DNA of 64,000 bases from G963701675 sp963701675 (GTDB lineage: Bacteria; Planctomycetota; Planctomycetia; Gemmatales; Gemmataceae). The position numbers and the translations under genes are program-made. Below are positions 54,158 to 62,593 of this stretch, one piece after another. Within the stretch, counting starts at the first letter, position 1. Each line of letters opens with the position of its first letter. The notes under the pieces are model-generated. The model worked only from the letters and a program-made list of their open reading frames with translations, did no database searches and was not told the origin of the DNA. Location: contig OY969623.1 in assembly GCA_963701675.1 (NCBI GenBank), positions 7,564,001 through 7,628,000 of the forward strand, given 5' to 3'.

Positions 54158-56023
54158 ATGAATGAGACGGCGTGTCCGACGCAGGTTGAACTTTCTTCTT
54201 TCGCCGTCGGAAATCTCGCGCGGGAGACATTTGCGCGGATTGCCGACCACGTCAGCCAGTGTGCGCGCTGCGAATCGTCGCTGCACAATTTTGAAAAACA
54301 GAACGATCCCATTCTGGATCAACTCCGTGGTCCATCAAACGCGGATGGCACGGCCGATTACGTGCCAATCGAACTCCTTCAATCCGCACAAGCCGTACGT
54401 GGACAAGAATCAATCCGCCTGGTCAGCGGTCGTCACATCGGCAAGTTCGAGCTTCGGGAAGAACTCGGCACCGGTTCCTTTGGACAAGTCTTCCGGGCAA
54501 TGGACACGGAACTACACCGTGTAGTCGCCATCAAAATTCTGCGCGCTGGTCATCCGGCGCGATCCGAAGACGTCGAACGATTTTCACGAGAAGCGCGTAG
54601 TACCGCCGCGCTCAAACACCCTGGCATCGTCTCGATCTATGACACCGGCCAGTCGGACGACGGCATGTTCTTTCTTGTGGAGGAGTTCATCGAAGGGGAA
54701 ACGCTGACCTCGCGTTTGGGCCGTGGCCGGCCGTCGTTTCGCGAAAGCGCGGAGCTTGTTGCCGCCGTCGCCGACGCCCTTGCATACGCGCATCGCCACG
54801 GCGTCGTGCACCGCGATGTCAAACCGTCCAACGTCCTCATCGACCGTGACGGCCGGTCACACCTGACGGATTTCGGACTGGCAAAGCGCGAAACCGACGA
54901 ACCGCCGGTAACCGTTGATGGGCAACTGCTCGGCACACCTGCGTATATGTCACCCGAACAGGCACGCGGTGAAGCGCACTACGTCGATGCCCGCAGCGAC
55001 ATCTACAGTCTCGGCGTCGTTTTCTACGAACTTCTGACGGGTGAGCGACCGTTTCGGGGCAATCGTCGAATGCTCATCCTTCAAGTCCTTGAAGATGAAC
55101 CACGAGCACCGCGCCGGCTGAACGACAAGGTTCCCCGCGATTTGGAGACGATTTGCCTCAAGGCGATGGCCAAATCGGCGGCGCGACGATACGTCAGCGC
55201 GGCCGAGTTGGCCGATGACCTGCGCCGATGGCTCAGCGGCGAACCGATTCGCGCTCGGCCCGTCGGCTACGGTGAGAAACTCTGGCGCTGGTGCCGCCGA
55301 AATCCATTGGCTGCAAGTTTGTTGCTCGCGGTGACACTGGGTTCCGCGGTGGGGCTGGCACATTTGTCCAGGCTATCCACGAACCTTATGCAGGCATCGG
55401 CACTGGAAAACGCCGCCCAACTTTCACAGGTTTTGGACCAGGCCAACGAAGAGTACAGCGAGATCGTGGAAGGTGTGGAAGGCAAGCCGGGGTTTCCGCT
55501 CACCATTCAGTATCCGCCTGAGCCTGGGACGGCCGCGCTCAAAGTGCCCGCCCGATTCACGCACGATCTCGGCAAGCGGATCACGTCGCGAAACGAATCA
55601 GGAATGGAAGTTCGTCTGTTTAGCAGCTACCCATTTCCGTGGCGAATCGACGGCGGGCCGCGTGATGACTTCGAACGCTCAGCGTTGACTAAACTGAAAG
55701 AGATTCCCGATGCGCCGGTCTATGAATTCACGGAGTACGACGGCAAACGCGTGTTACGATATGCCACCGCCCGAATCATGAAAGCCAGTTGCTTGAATTG
55801 CCACAATCACCTGGATCAATCGCCTAGAAAGGACTGGATAGTGGGCGATGTTCGCGGCGCGCTTGAGATCGTCCGCCCTATTGACACGGATGAAGCACGC
55901 GCCAGAGAAGGCCTACGCGGCACGTTTCGGTTGATGGCGGTTGTTTCGGTGTCGCTCTTGGCGTTGTCAGTCTTGGTTCTTTTAATGGGGAACCGCCGGC
56001 ACCGGGCGACAAAAGCGTCGTAG
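54158..56023 (+). CDS. Ser/Thr kinase with anti-sigma-like zinc finger and periplasmic haem c sensor (DUF3365-like)
   Basis: Order of parts: a zinc-finger anti-sigma-like start (residues 1-50, with HVSQCARC), the kinase domain (GTGSFGQVFRA, VAIKIL, HRDVKPSNV, DFGLA, SPEQA), a membrane helix (about 385-405), an outer domain of about 180 residues, and a second helix (LMAVVSVSLLALSVLVLLMG). The outer domain contains SCLNCH (haem c site, about residue 545) followed by W-I-V-G-D-V-R-G, the layout of DUF3365/Tll0287-like haem sensors. It would sense redox state or a gas outside and relay it to the ECF sigma factor divergently encoded next to it. The frame is open to a TTG at 54128, but ATG 54158 is the better start. 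Confidence 0.88.
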   Translation: MNETACPTQVELSSFAVGNLARETFARIADHVSQCARCESSLHNFEKQNDPILDQLRGPSNADGTADYVPIELLQSAQAVRGQESIRLVSGRHIGKFELREELGTGSFGQVFRAMDTELHRVVAIKILRAGHPARSEDVERFSREARSTAALKHPGIVSIYDTGQSDDGMFFLVEEFIEGETLTSRLGRGRPSFRESAELVAAVADALAYAHRHGVVHRDVKPSNVLIDRDGRSHLTDFGLAKRETDEPPVTVDGQLLGTPAYMSPEQARGEAHYVDARSDIYSLGVVFYELLTGERPFRGNRRMLILQVLEDEPRAPRRLNDKVPRDLETICLKAMAKSAARRYVSAAELADDLRRWLSGEPIRARPVGYGEKLWRWCRRNPLAASLLLAVTLGSAVGLAHLSRLSTNLMQASALENAAQLSQVLDQANEEYSEIVEGVEGKPGFPLTIQYPPEPGTAALKVPARFTHDLGKRITSRNESGMEVRLFSSYPFPWRIDGGPRDDFERSALTKLKEIPDAPVYEFTEYDGKRVLRYATARIMKASCLNCHNHLDQSPRKDWIVGDVRGALEIVRPIDTDEARAREGLRGTFRLMAVVSVSLLALSVLVLLMGNRRHRATKAS

Positions 56024-56205
56024 CGTGCGCCGTGTAACGTCGATGCGTTATACCTACTGGCGTGGCTAGCGCGCACGCTAGGTGCGTGGGAGGCACTATA
56101 GTATACAGAAGTATATATACAGTTGCAAGAGCGGGTTACGTCGAAACGGGCTGCGTAATGTAGCCAGTGGAATCTGACTTCCTTGAAGTTTCACTCGAGA
56201 GTCCC

Positions 56206-56320
56206 TGGCCATGTGGCCATGTGGCCACGAACTTCCGTTCGAGGACAAAAAGCTGGATGAGATAAGAGGTTGCATCTAGACAGGTACCTGGCCAAGTACC
56301 TGGCCACCGTGGCCAGGTAC
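56206..56320. promoter_or_regulatory. Cluster of TGGCCA palindromes, candidate operator region
   Basis: Three tandem 8-base units, TGGCCATG, TGGCCATG, TGGCCACG, lie at 56206-56229. Three more TGGCCA sites follow at 56289, 56301 and 56310. The last two sit in a perfect 12-bp inverted repeat (GTACCTGGCCAC at 56296-56307 with GTGGCCAGGTAC at 56309-56320). The whole gap 56024-56352 holds no gene. The cluster ends 33 bases before the Tat-exported protein gene, so a regulator binding site or mRNA structure for that gene is likely. Confidence 0.5.
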
Positions 56321-56352
56321 CCAACACATGATCTAAGTGGGAGGGAAGGAAA

Positions 56353-57900
56353 ATGAGCAAGAATTCGCGTCGAGAGTTTCTCGCCGACGTCGGTCGTGGA
56401 ATGCTGGTGGCGAGCGTCGGTTCCGCCCTGGCCGCCGATCTTGGGCTGGCATCGTGTAGTGCGTCTGAAGGGTCGGAACGACTCACTTTTGGGGCGATGG
56501 AGCCGCTGGTGTCCATGTTCCAAGAGACGCCCGCCGAAAAACTGTTGCCGCTCGCCATTGAACGCATGAAAGGCGGCGCCGACCTCCGCACACTCGTAGC
56601 CGCGGCGGGATTGGCCAACGCCCGAACCTTCGGTGGACAAGATTACACTGGATATCATGCCTTCATGGCACTGGCGCCCGCGTACGGAATGGCTCAAGAA
56701 CTGCCAACGGGACGTCAAGCGTTGCCGGTGCTCAAGGTGCTTTATCGAAATACCGACCGGATTCAGCAAAAGGGTGGCAGCCGCGACGAAGTCCTGCACC
56801 CGGTCGAACAGGCGGAGTTGCCAAACGAGAAGCCCAACGACCTTTTACAACAGGCGACGCGAAAGGCGGACTATAACCACGCGGAGCGCGTCTTCGCGGG
56901 CTTGGCGAAGGAGCCCGTCGGCGAGGCGTACAATCACTTGCAATTTGCCATTCAGGACGAAATTGACGTTCATCGCGTCGTCCTGTCGTGGCGGGCCTGG
57001 GCAATGCTGGACATAGCCGGCAAGGACCACGCACACACGTTGCTGCGTCAGTCGGTGCGCTACTGTGTCAACAGCGAACAGCATATCAACAAGCGGAACA
57101 CCCCGTCCGGCGTCCGCAAGTTGTTGCCCAAGCTTTTGGATCAACACAAGCTCGTGGGCCGAACGCCGGGAAGCCGCCGGGGCGAGGATAAGTGGGTTGA
57201 AGAACTCAGCCATACGATCTTGAGGGAAGGCCGCGATGGTGCTGCCGGCGCCGTTGCCGCGGCGCTCGCGGAAGGCTTCTCGCCCGAAGATGTCGGCGAG
57301 GCAATTTCCCTGGCGGCCAATCAACTTCTACTGCTCGACCCAGGTCGGACGCAAGGGGATGCCGAAAAGCGGAAGCCGATCGGAAGCGTGCACGGCGACT
57401 CCGTTGGCGTTCACGCCTCCGACGCTGCTAACGCCTGGCGGAACATTGCCCGCGTAAGCAACCCGCGGAATACGTTCGCCAGTCTGATCGTCGGGGCGTA
57501 TCACACCGCCGGCGAATCCATGTTCCCGAAACGGCAACCGTACCCGCTAGCGGAGCACCTGGCGGAGGTTAAGACGAAGGAAGCCGACAAACTGCTTCGC
57601 GAAGCCGAGGATGCAATCAAGACCAAGAACCAGGCTTTGGCGTGTGCCGCCGTGCATCGCTATGGGGAACTCGGATATCCGGAGCGGCCGGCGTTCGACA
57701 TGTTACTCCGGTATGCCATCAGCGAGGATGGTGCATTACATGCGGAGAAATACTACTGGACCGTTCGCGAAGAATTCAGCGCCGGTCGGCCCGCCTTCCG
57801 TTGGCGGCACTTGTCCGCACTGGCCCGCGTCACGGCAAGCGAATACGGCCACCCGGCGCCGGGTTATTCCGAGGCGTGCCGGTTGTTGAAACTGTCGTAA
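56353..57900 (+). CDS. Tat-exported protein of unknown function
   Basis: The N terminus is a twin-arginine signal: SRREFL, then a long hydrophobic stretch (GMLVASVGSALAADLGL). The rest of the 515 residues is mostly helical with several histidines (GYHAF, YNHLQF, GAYHTAGE, VHRYGELGY), which could bind a metal. I do not recognise the family. The ATG has a purine-rich site GGAGGGAAGG before it. The gene has its own upstream region with the TGGCCA palindromes. Export through Tat would suggest a protein folded with a cofactor in the cytoplasm; that part is inference. Confidence 0.75.
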   Translation: MSKNSRREFLADVGRGMLVASVGSALAADLGLASCSASEGSERLTFGAMEPLVSMFQETPAEKLLPLAIERMKGGADLRTLVAAAGLANARTFGGQDYTGYHAFMALAPAYGMAQELPTGRQALPVLKVLYRNTDRIQQKGGSRDEVLHPVEQAELPNEKPNDLLQQATRKADYNHAERVFAGLAKEPVGEAYNHLQFAIQDEIDVHRVVLSWRAWAMLDIAGKDHAHTLLRQSVRYCVNSEQHINKRNTPSGVRKLLPKLLDQHKLVGRTPGSRRGEDKWVEELSHTILREGRDGAAGAVAAALAEGFSPEDVGEAISLAANQLLLLDPGRTQGDAEKRKPIGSVHGDSVGVHASDAANAWRNIARVSNPRNTFASLIVGAYHTAGESMFPKRQPYPLAEHLAEVKTKEADKLLREAEDAIKTKNQALACAAVHRYGELGYPERPAFDMLLRYAISEDGALHAEKYYWTVREEFSAGRPAFRWRHLSALARVTASEYGHPAPGYSEACRLLKLS

Positions 57901-57911
57901 GTCATGCACCG

Positions 57912-57930
57912 CGCGGTCCTGCGAACCGCG
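57912..57930. terminator. Small hairpin between convergent genes
   Basis: CGCGGT (57912-57917) pairs with ACCGCG (57925-57930) over a 7-base loop in the 31-bp gap between two converging genes. There is no T run. It may serve as a bidirectional terminator. Confidence 0.3.
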
Positions 57931-57931
57931 G

Positions 57932-58630
57932 CTAAACGACGTGCGGAAATTGCCAATACTCGGGCAACGGTGCCGTGACGGTAATCGGCTCGTACCGGAT
58001 GGGATGCAGAAACGTTAAAGCGCGCGCATGGAGCGCGATAGTTCGGTCGCGGGGCAAGTCGGCCAGCGGTCCGAATGCGCGTTGCGAACCGTAGAGGATA
58101 TCGCCGCGGATCGGCCAACCCCGCACCGCGGCCTGCACGCGAATCTGATGCATCCGGCCCGTCCGCGGGTTGATTTCCAAGAACGATCCATTCTCTTGAA
58201 CGGCCAGATGCCGATAGTGCAAGATCGCATGGCGGGCGCCGGGTGTCTCCGCCGTGACGCGCTCGGCACGCGCTTCCTCCTTCACCTTGAGAAGCCAATC
58301 CTCCCATATGCCTTCAGCGGGTTCGACGGTTCCGTCGACCATGGCCCAATAGGTCTTGGTGACTTCGTGTTTCTGGAACTGCTCGGCCAGGCGGCACGCG
58401 GATTTCGTGTTGCGGGCGAATAGGATGACGCCTGAAACCGGCCGATCCAGCCGGTGGGGAATTCCGAGATAGACGCGGCCGGGTTTCTGATACCTCGTTT
58501 TGAGGTATTCGGTGACCATTTGTTCCAAACTTGGAATTCCGGCGCGGGTGCCTTGCGTAAGCAGCGGCGCCGGCTTGGCGACGGCGATGCAGTGATTATC
58601 CTCGAACAGAATTGACAGGGGTTGGGGCAT
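57932..58630 (-). CDS. RluA-family pseudouridine synthase
   Basis: It isomerises specific uridines in rRNA or tRNA. FEDNHCIAVAKPA at the start, the catalytic aspartate in PHRLDRPVSGV, and the INPRTGRMHQIRVQ motif are all present, over 233 residues from the ATG at 58628-58630. The frame is open to 58708 but those residues are not family-like. It is the intact relative of the frameshifted synthase at about 25 kb. The target site cannot be named. Confidence 0.92.
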   Translation of the reverse strand: MPQPLSILFEDNHCIAVAKPAPLLTQGTRAGIPSLEQMVTEYLKTRYQKPGRVYLGIPHRLDRPVSGVILFARNTKSACRLAEQFQKHEVTKTYWAMVDGTVEPAEGIWEDWLLKVKEEARAERVTAETPGARHAILHYRHLAVQENGSFLEINPRTGRMHQIRVQAAVRGWPIRGDILYGSQRAFGPLADLPRDRTIALHARALTFLHPIRYEPITVTAPLPEYWQFPHVV

Positions 58631-58715
58631 GAGGTTCCTCGCGGTGCTTCTCAGCACGGACCTGTCTGGGTATGATACGGGCGGTGGATCATCATGCTTA
58701 TGAGGCAACTATCAC

Positions 58716-59819
58716 GTGTTCGCATCCGAAACCGTCGTAACGGAATACCATTGGGTTTGGAATGTTCTCGGTTTGTTGAGTGTGCCGGCCCTCGTCGCCC
58801 TCAACGGCCTCTTCGTAGCCGCCGAGTTCGCTCTCGTGGGTGTCCGAAAAACACGAGTCTCGGAGATGGTCCGCCAAAACCAGAAGGGGGCGCGGGCGGT
58901 CGAATTAGCCATTTCCCATCTCGATCGTTACATCGCGGCAACGCAACTCGGCATTACACTCGCCAGCATCGCTCTGGGTTGGGTTGGTGAGCCGGCACTG
59001 GCACGCTTACTGCACCCACTGTTCCGCAACCTTCCGGATGCGTGGGCGTTTGTGACGACTCACACGATCGCGACGGCATTGGCATTCCTTTTCATCACGT
59101 TCATGCACGTGGTCTTTGGCGAACTCATTCCCAAGACGGTCGCCCTGCAACGGCCCGACCGGACCGCGTTGTGGGTTACCCCGCCGCTTGTCGTTTTCGC
59201 CAAGCTAACGCGGCCGTTGATCATCATCATGAACGGCACGGGAAATTCGATACTGCGCTGCTTCGGGTACAAGCCGGCGCGTGGTGAGGAGATGGTACAT
59301 TCAGTTGAGGAATTGATGCTCTTGATTGAGGACACCGAAGAAGCGGGGATCATCGATCAGGACCAAGCCGCGTTTGTGCAGAATGTGTTCGAGCTTTCAG
59401 ACGTTGAAGTGAAGGATTGCATGGTACCGCGCGAACAAGTGGCGGCGCTGGAACTGACTACGCCTCCGGACAAAGTGCTCGAAGCGGTTCGGCGTGGAGC
59501 ACACACACGTATGCCCGTGTACGAGGGAGTTCTCGACAATATCGTCGGCATCGTCAATACCAAAGACCTGTTCTACCTCTTCAGCCTTCAGGGCGTGGTC
59601 GTTTTGGACGATGCCCTATACCCGCCGCTTTTCTTGAAGCCGACCGAGTCCATCGGAATCGCACTTCGATTGTTCCGAAAGGCACGTCGTCCGATGGCGT
59701 TAGTTCGCGATGAGGATGGCCGAATTCAAGGGTTAATTACGTTAGAAGATATCATTGAGCAAATCGTCGGTGACATCGAAGACGAACATGATCGACGGAC
59801 GCCGAAGCCGAAGAATTAG
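58716..59819 (+). CDS. CNNM/HlyC-type membrane protein with CBS pair
   Basis: An N-terminal DUF21 (CNNM) membrane domain of about 190 residues with four helices (starting LSVPALVALNGLFVAAEFALV) is followed by two CBS domains (about 205-350). The protein is 367 residues and ends with the second CBS domain (LEDIIEQIVGDIEDEHD), lacking the CorC_HlyC domain of about 80 residues that usually closes these proteins. Family members are linked to magnesium or cobalt efflux. It starts with GTG at 58716. Its last 4 bases overlap the end of the SDR gene on the other strand. Confidence 0.88.
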   Translation: MFASETVVTEYHWVWNVLGLLSVPALVALNGLFVAAEFALVGVRKTRVSEMVRQNQKGARAVELAISHLDRYIAATQLGITLASIALGWVGEPALARLLHPLFRNLPDAWAFVTTHTIATALAFLFITFMHVVFGELIPKTVALQRPDRTALWVTPPLVVFAKLTRPLIIIMNGTGNSILRCFGYKPARGEEMVHSVEELMLLIEDTEEAGIIDQDQAAFVQNVFELSDVEVKDCMVPREQVAALELTTPPDKVLEAVRRGAHTRMPVYEGVLDNIVGIVNTKDLFYLFSLQGVVVLDDALYPPLFLKPTESIGIALRLFRKARRPMALVRDEDGRIQGLITLEDIIEQIVGDIEDEHDRRTPKPKN

Positions 59820-60637
59820 GCCTTGGAAAACCACGGAAGTCTGGGCGGATCGCTTCCGGGCACGCAGGCGTAGCCGCTGAAATCCGTAACGCCTTCCTTG
59901 CGAAGGAAGTCCTCATCCAGCAGCACCTGGCCGGTGAAGGTCGAGGGTTCTTTCTGAACCATCCGCAGCACGGAATCGACGAGGATGTCTGCCTTGCGCC
60001 ATAGTTGCGGATTTCCCATTTTCCAATTGATGGACGCCTGGCTCTCGATGATCGTAACCGGCCAGAGTGAGTTCACCGCGACGTTCCACTCCCGGGCTTC
60101 TTCCGCCAATCCGATCGTGAGCAGCGTCATGCCGAATTTCGAGATGCAATAGGCGATCTTACCCGGAACGATTCGGGAATCGATCGGCGGCGACATGTTG
60201 ATGATGTGGCCCCACTTGCCGTCACGCATGGCCGGTAAGACGGCTTGCGAGGCGAAGAACGCGGCCCGAGCGTTCACTCCCACGACCAAGTCGAATCGCT
60301 TGACCGGCGTGTCGATGAGCGGTTGCCACCAGAGTGCACCAGCGTTGTTAATGAGAATGTCGGCCCGGCCGAACTTATCCGTGACTTGCTTGACCATCGC
60401 GGTGATTTGTTCTGCGTCGCGGACATCGACTTGGACGGGCAGAGCCTCGACACCGTGGGCGCGTGCCTCCTCGGCCACGGTGTGAATCGATCCCGGCAGT
60501 AGTGGGGTCGATTCTGTGCTCTTCGCGGCGATCACGACATGACAACCGTGCTGGGCAAACCCTAATGCGATGGCTCGGCCGATGCCACGGCTAGCCCCGG
60601 TCACGATGGCGACACGACCCTTCAGCGATTCAGGCAT
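59816..60637 (-). CDS. Short-chain dehydrogenase/reductase
   Basis: The NAD(P)-binding motif TGASRGIG, the NNAG motif and the catalytic Y-C-I-S-K set (Tyr and Lys, with a Ser in INMSPP) are present. The sequence after them (W-P-V-T-I-I-E-S-Q-A) resembles the HSDL2-like branch. From the ATG at 60635-60637 the length is 273 residues. That ATG overlaps the stop of the upstream gene by one base (TAATG), so the two are translationally coupled. Substrate unknown. Confidence 0.9.
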   Translation of the reverse strand: MPESLKGRVAIVTGASRGIGRAIALGFAQHGCHVVIAAKSTESTPLLPGSIHTVAEEARAHGVEALPVQVDVRDAEQITAMVKQVTDKFGRADILINNAGALWWQPLIDTPVKRFDLVVGVNARAAFFASQAVLPAMRDGKWGHIINMSPPIDSRIVPGKIAYCISKFGMTLLTIGLAEEAREWNVAVNSLWPVTIIESQASINWKMGNPQLWRKADILVDSVLRMVQKEPSTFTGQVLLDEDFLRKEGVTDFSGYACVPGSDPPRLPWFSKA

Positions 60638-62430
60638 TATTTCTCGTCCAAGAGGGATTTCATATCCTGCAAGACCCACGCGGCCTTCAAAAAGGTCAAA
60701 TCGTAAATCTCCCGGATTCGTCCACGCCGGTCAACCAGAAAGACTCGCGAAGGATGGTCCAGTTGTCCGTTTGGCAACGGTCGGGTCCACATGCCCCAGT
60801 CCGCCGCCACACGCTCCGCCTGCATGGGTTCACCCGTAAGGAAGGTCCAGGCCGCGGGGTCGGCATCATAGAGCTTCATGTAGTTGCGAAGCACGGCGGG
60901 CGTGTCCCGTTTCGGATCGAGGGTGATGGAAATCAATCGAACGTCGTCATTTTCTCGCGCTGGGAGTGTTCTCAGTTCGTCCTGCACCTGGCACATTCGA
61001 TGCGTCGTCGCGGGGCAAGTGCCGCTGCATGTCGTGAAAACGAATCCGACGAGTAGGACTTTTCCTTTCAGGTCCGACAACCGAAGCGATTCACCGGCCT
61101 GCGTCGTGAGAAAAACATCGGGCGCGTCTCGGATCACCGCGAGGCGATCCGATGCCCCGATGCTTGTCGGCTGAGCGCAAAGCAAGAACAACAGTGTGAA
61201 CGACATGCCCGCCCCCGTTAGTTCAAGAGCATGTCGTGCCCGCGCCGGGCCCGTCGGGAGTTTGTTGAGGTCGACGTTGAACTTCGAGTCCATCTTCATG
61301 CCGTCCGGGCCGATTTGCGCCAATCGTACCCAGAATGGTGCCGGGCGATCCATGGTGCTCAATAACGAATTCGTGATGTACATTCGCTTGCCGTCGCCGG
61401 TGACGTGCATCATGTTCGGTTGCTCGCCTGGCTTGATGGTGCTCGCCAAGCGAGGATTCTTCAAATCGCTGACATCCCATTGCTGAATCTCGTCCGACAC
61501 GAAGCAACTAACGTAAAGGTAGCGGTCGTCGGGAGATTGCCGAAGATCGGCCGGGAGCTTCCCTGTCGTGCAGAGCTTGCGGCTCGTGTAGCCGCCGGCG
61601 CCGTTACCTTCCCAGAGCCAAATCGAGTCGTCGAGAGCGCAGTTGGTAAAGCCGTGATTCGCCTTTTCCTTTAGCGACCAACGGCACTCCAGCGGCGCCG
61701 CGCCGGTTTGAAGCTTGTCGACGATCTTTCGTTCGCGAAAATCCCATATCAACAGGTCTTTGCCAAACGCCTTCAGATCCATTTCCGCCAGAGGTTTTCG
61801 GTAGTTATTCAGGTGCGTGAAGCTGGAAGTGACCATACGATTTAATTCAGGTTTGATGGCCACGTCGTATCCATAGGGCGTTTCCTTAGGCAACGTGAAG
61901 CTGCGGATGTAATTGCCGTCGTTCGTGAACTCGGCGAGCCCGGTCGGGATGCCGCCGTCTTTGGAGGCCAGGAAGCTAATGAGCATTCGGCCGGGCAGGG
62001 CATACGGCGAGTGCGGCCCGGCAAATCCGGTTTTCGTCGGCACATCTTCGAGCACTTTGACCAACTTCGGCTTGGCCGGATCGCTGGCCACATCGATGAT
62101 GAAGATACGACTGGAAAAGAGGCTGCATCCCCAAATATGAGTCCGGTCGTCGGTGAAGCCGAAGTGGTGTGTTTCGTTTCCCGCGGTGCCGAGGTCTAGT
62201 TGATAAAGGATAGTCCCGTATTTCGGCGAAGCGGCATCGACGTCGATCACCGCGAGAAAATCGTTGTCCTTGGCGTCGGCGTCCACGCAGAAGACATACA
62301 GGAACTTCTCCGGCCGATCCAATCGTTTCACAAACGGCGATAGACACGTCTCCGCGTCCACAGCCGTAGTCTGAACAAGGAACGACACTCCCAAGCAGGC
62401 TACTACTGTCAGTAGTCGGCGAATACTCAT
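60637..62430 (-). CDS. Methanethiol oxidase (SBP56 family) fused in frame to a SCO1/SenC copper chaperone domain
   Basis: 597 residues. A signal peptide (LLTVVACLGVSFL) precedes an SBP56/selenium-binding-like propeller. Histidines that match the copper site of bacterial methanethiol oxidase are seen in ETHHFGF, GPHSPYALPG and MMHVTGDG. At residue about 409 an in-frame MSFTLLFLLCAQPTS segment, like a second signal peptide, introduces a thioredoxin-like SCO domain with CSGTCP and the later LDHPSRVF histidine. Methanethiol oxidase is reported to be copper dependent, and a SCO gene often lies next to it; a fusion would join enzyme and chaperone. The internal segment could also be a second start (ATG 61204-61206). 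AGGAGGGT precedes the start at 62430. Confidence 0.82.
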   Translation of the reverse strand: MSIRRLLTVVACLGVSFLVQTTAVDAETCLSPFVKRLDRPEKFLYVFCVDADAKDNDFLAVIDVDAASPKYGTILYQLDLGTAGNETHHFGFTDDRTHIWGCSLFSSRIFIIDVASDPAKPKLVKVLEDVPTKTGFAGPHSPYALPGRMLISFLASKDGGIPTGLAEFTNDGNYIRSFTLPKETPYGYDVAIKPELNRMVTSSFTHLNNYRKPLAEMDLKAFGKDLLIWDFRERKIVDKLQTGAAPLECRWSLKEKANHGFTNCALDDSIWLWEGNGAGGYTSRKLCTTGKLPADLRQSPDDRYLYVSCFVSDEIQQWDVSDLKNPRLASTIKPGEQPNMMHVTGDGKRMYITNSLLSTMDRPAPFWVRLAQIGPDGMKMDSKFNVDLNKLPTGPARARHALELTGAGMSFTLLFLLCAQPTSIGASDRLAVIRDAPDVFLTTQAGESLRLSDLKGKVLLVGFVFTTCSGTCPATTHRMCQVQDELRTLPARENDDVRLISITLDPKRDTPAVLRNYMKLYDADPAAWTFLTGEPMQAERVAADWGMWTRPLPNGQLDHPSRVFLVDRRGRIREIYDLTFLKAAWVLQDMKSLLDEK

Positions 62431-62593
62431 GTTGCGACCCTCCTGCGATTCCTGTTTTCCGCGGTCGATCCTCCTTAAAGTACCCACGAGGTAGACAAAG
62501 GCAACATAACCGTGATACGTGATTTGTCAGAATTCGAGTCTGGGATTAGACTTGTTTGTTCCGGCCAACCTACTTAGGGACAGATCGCGAAAC

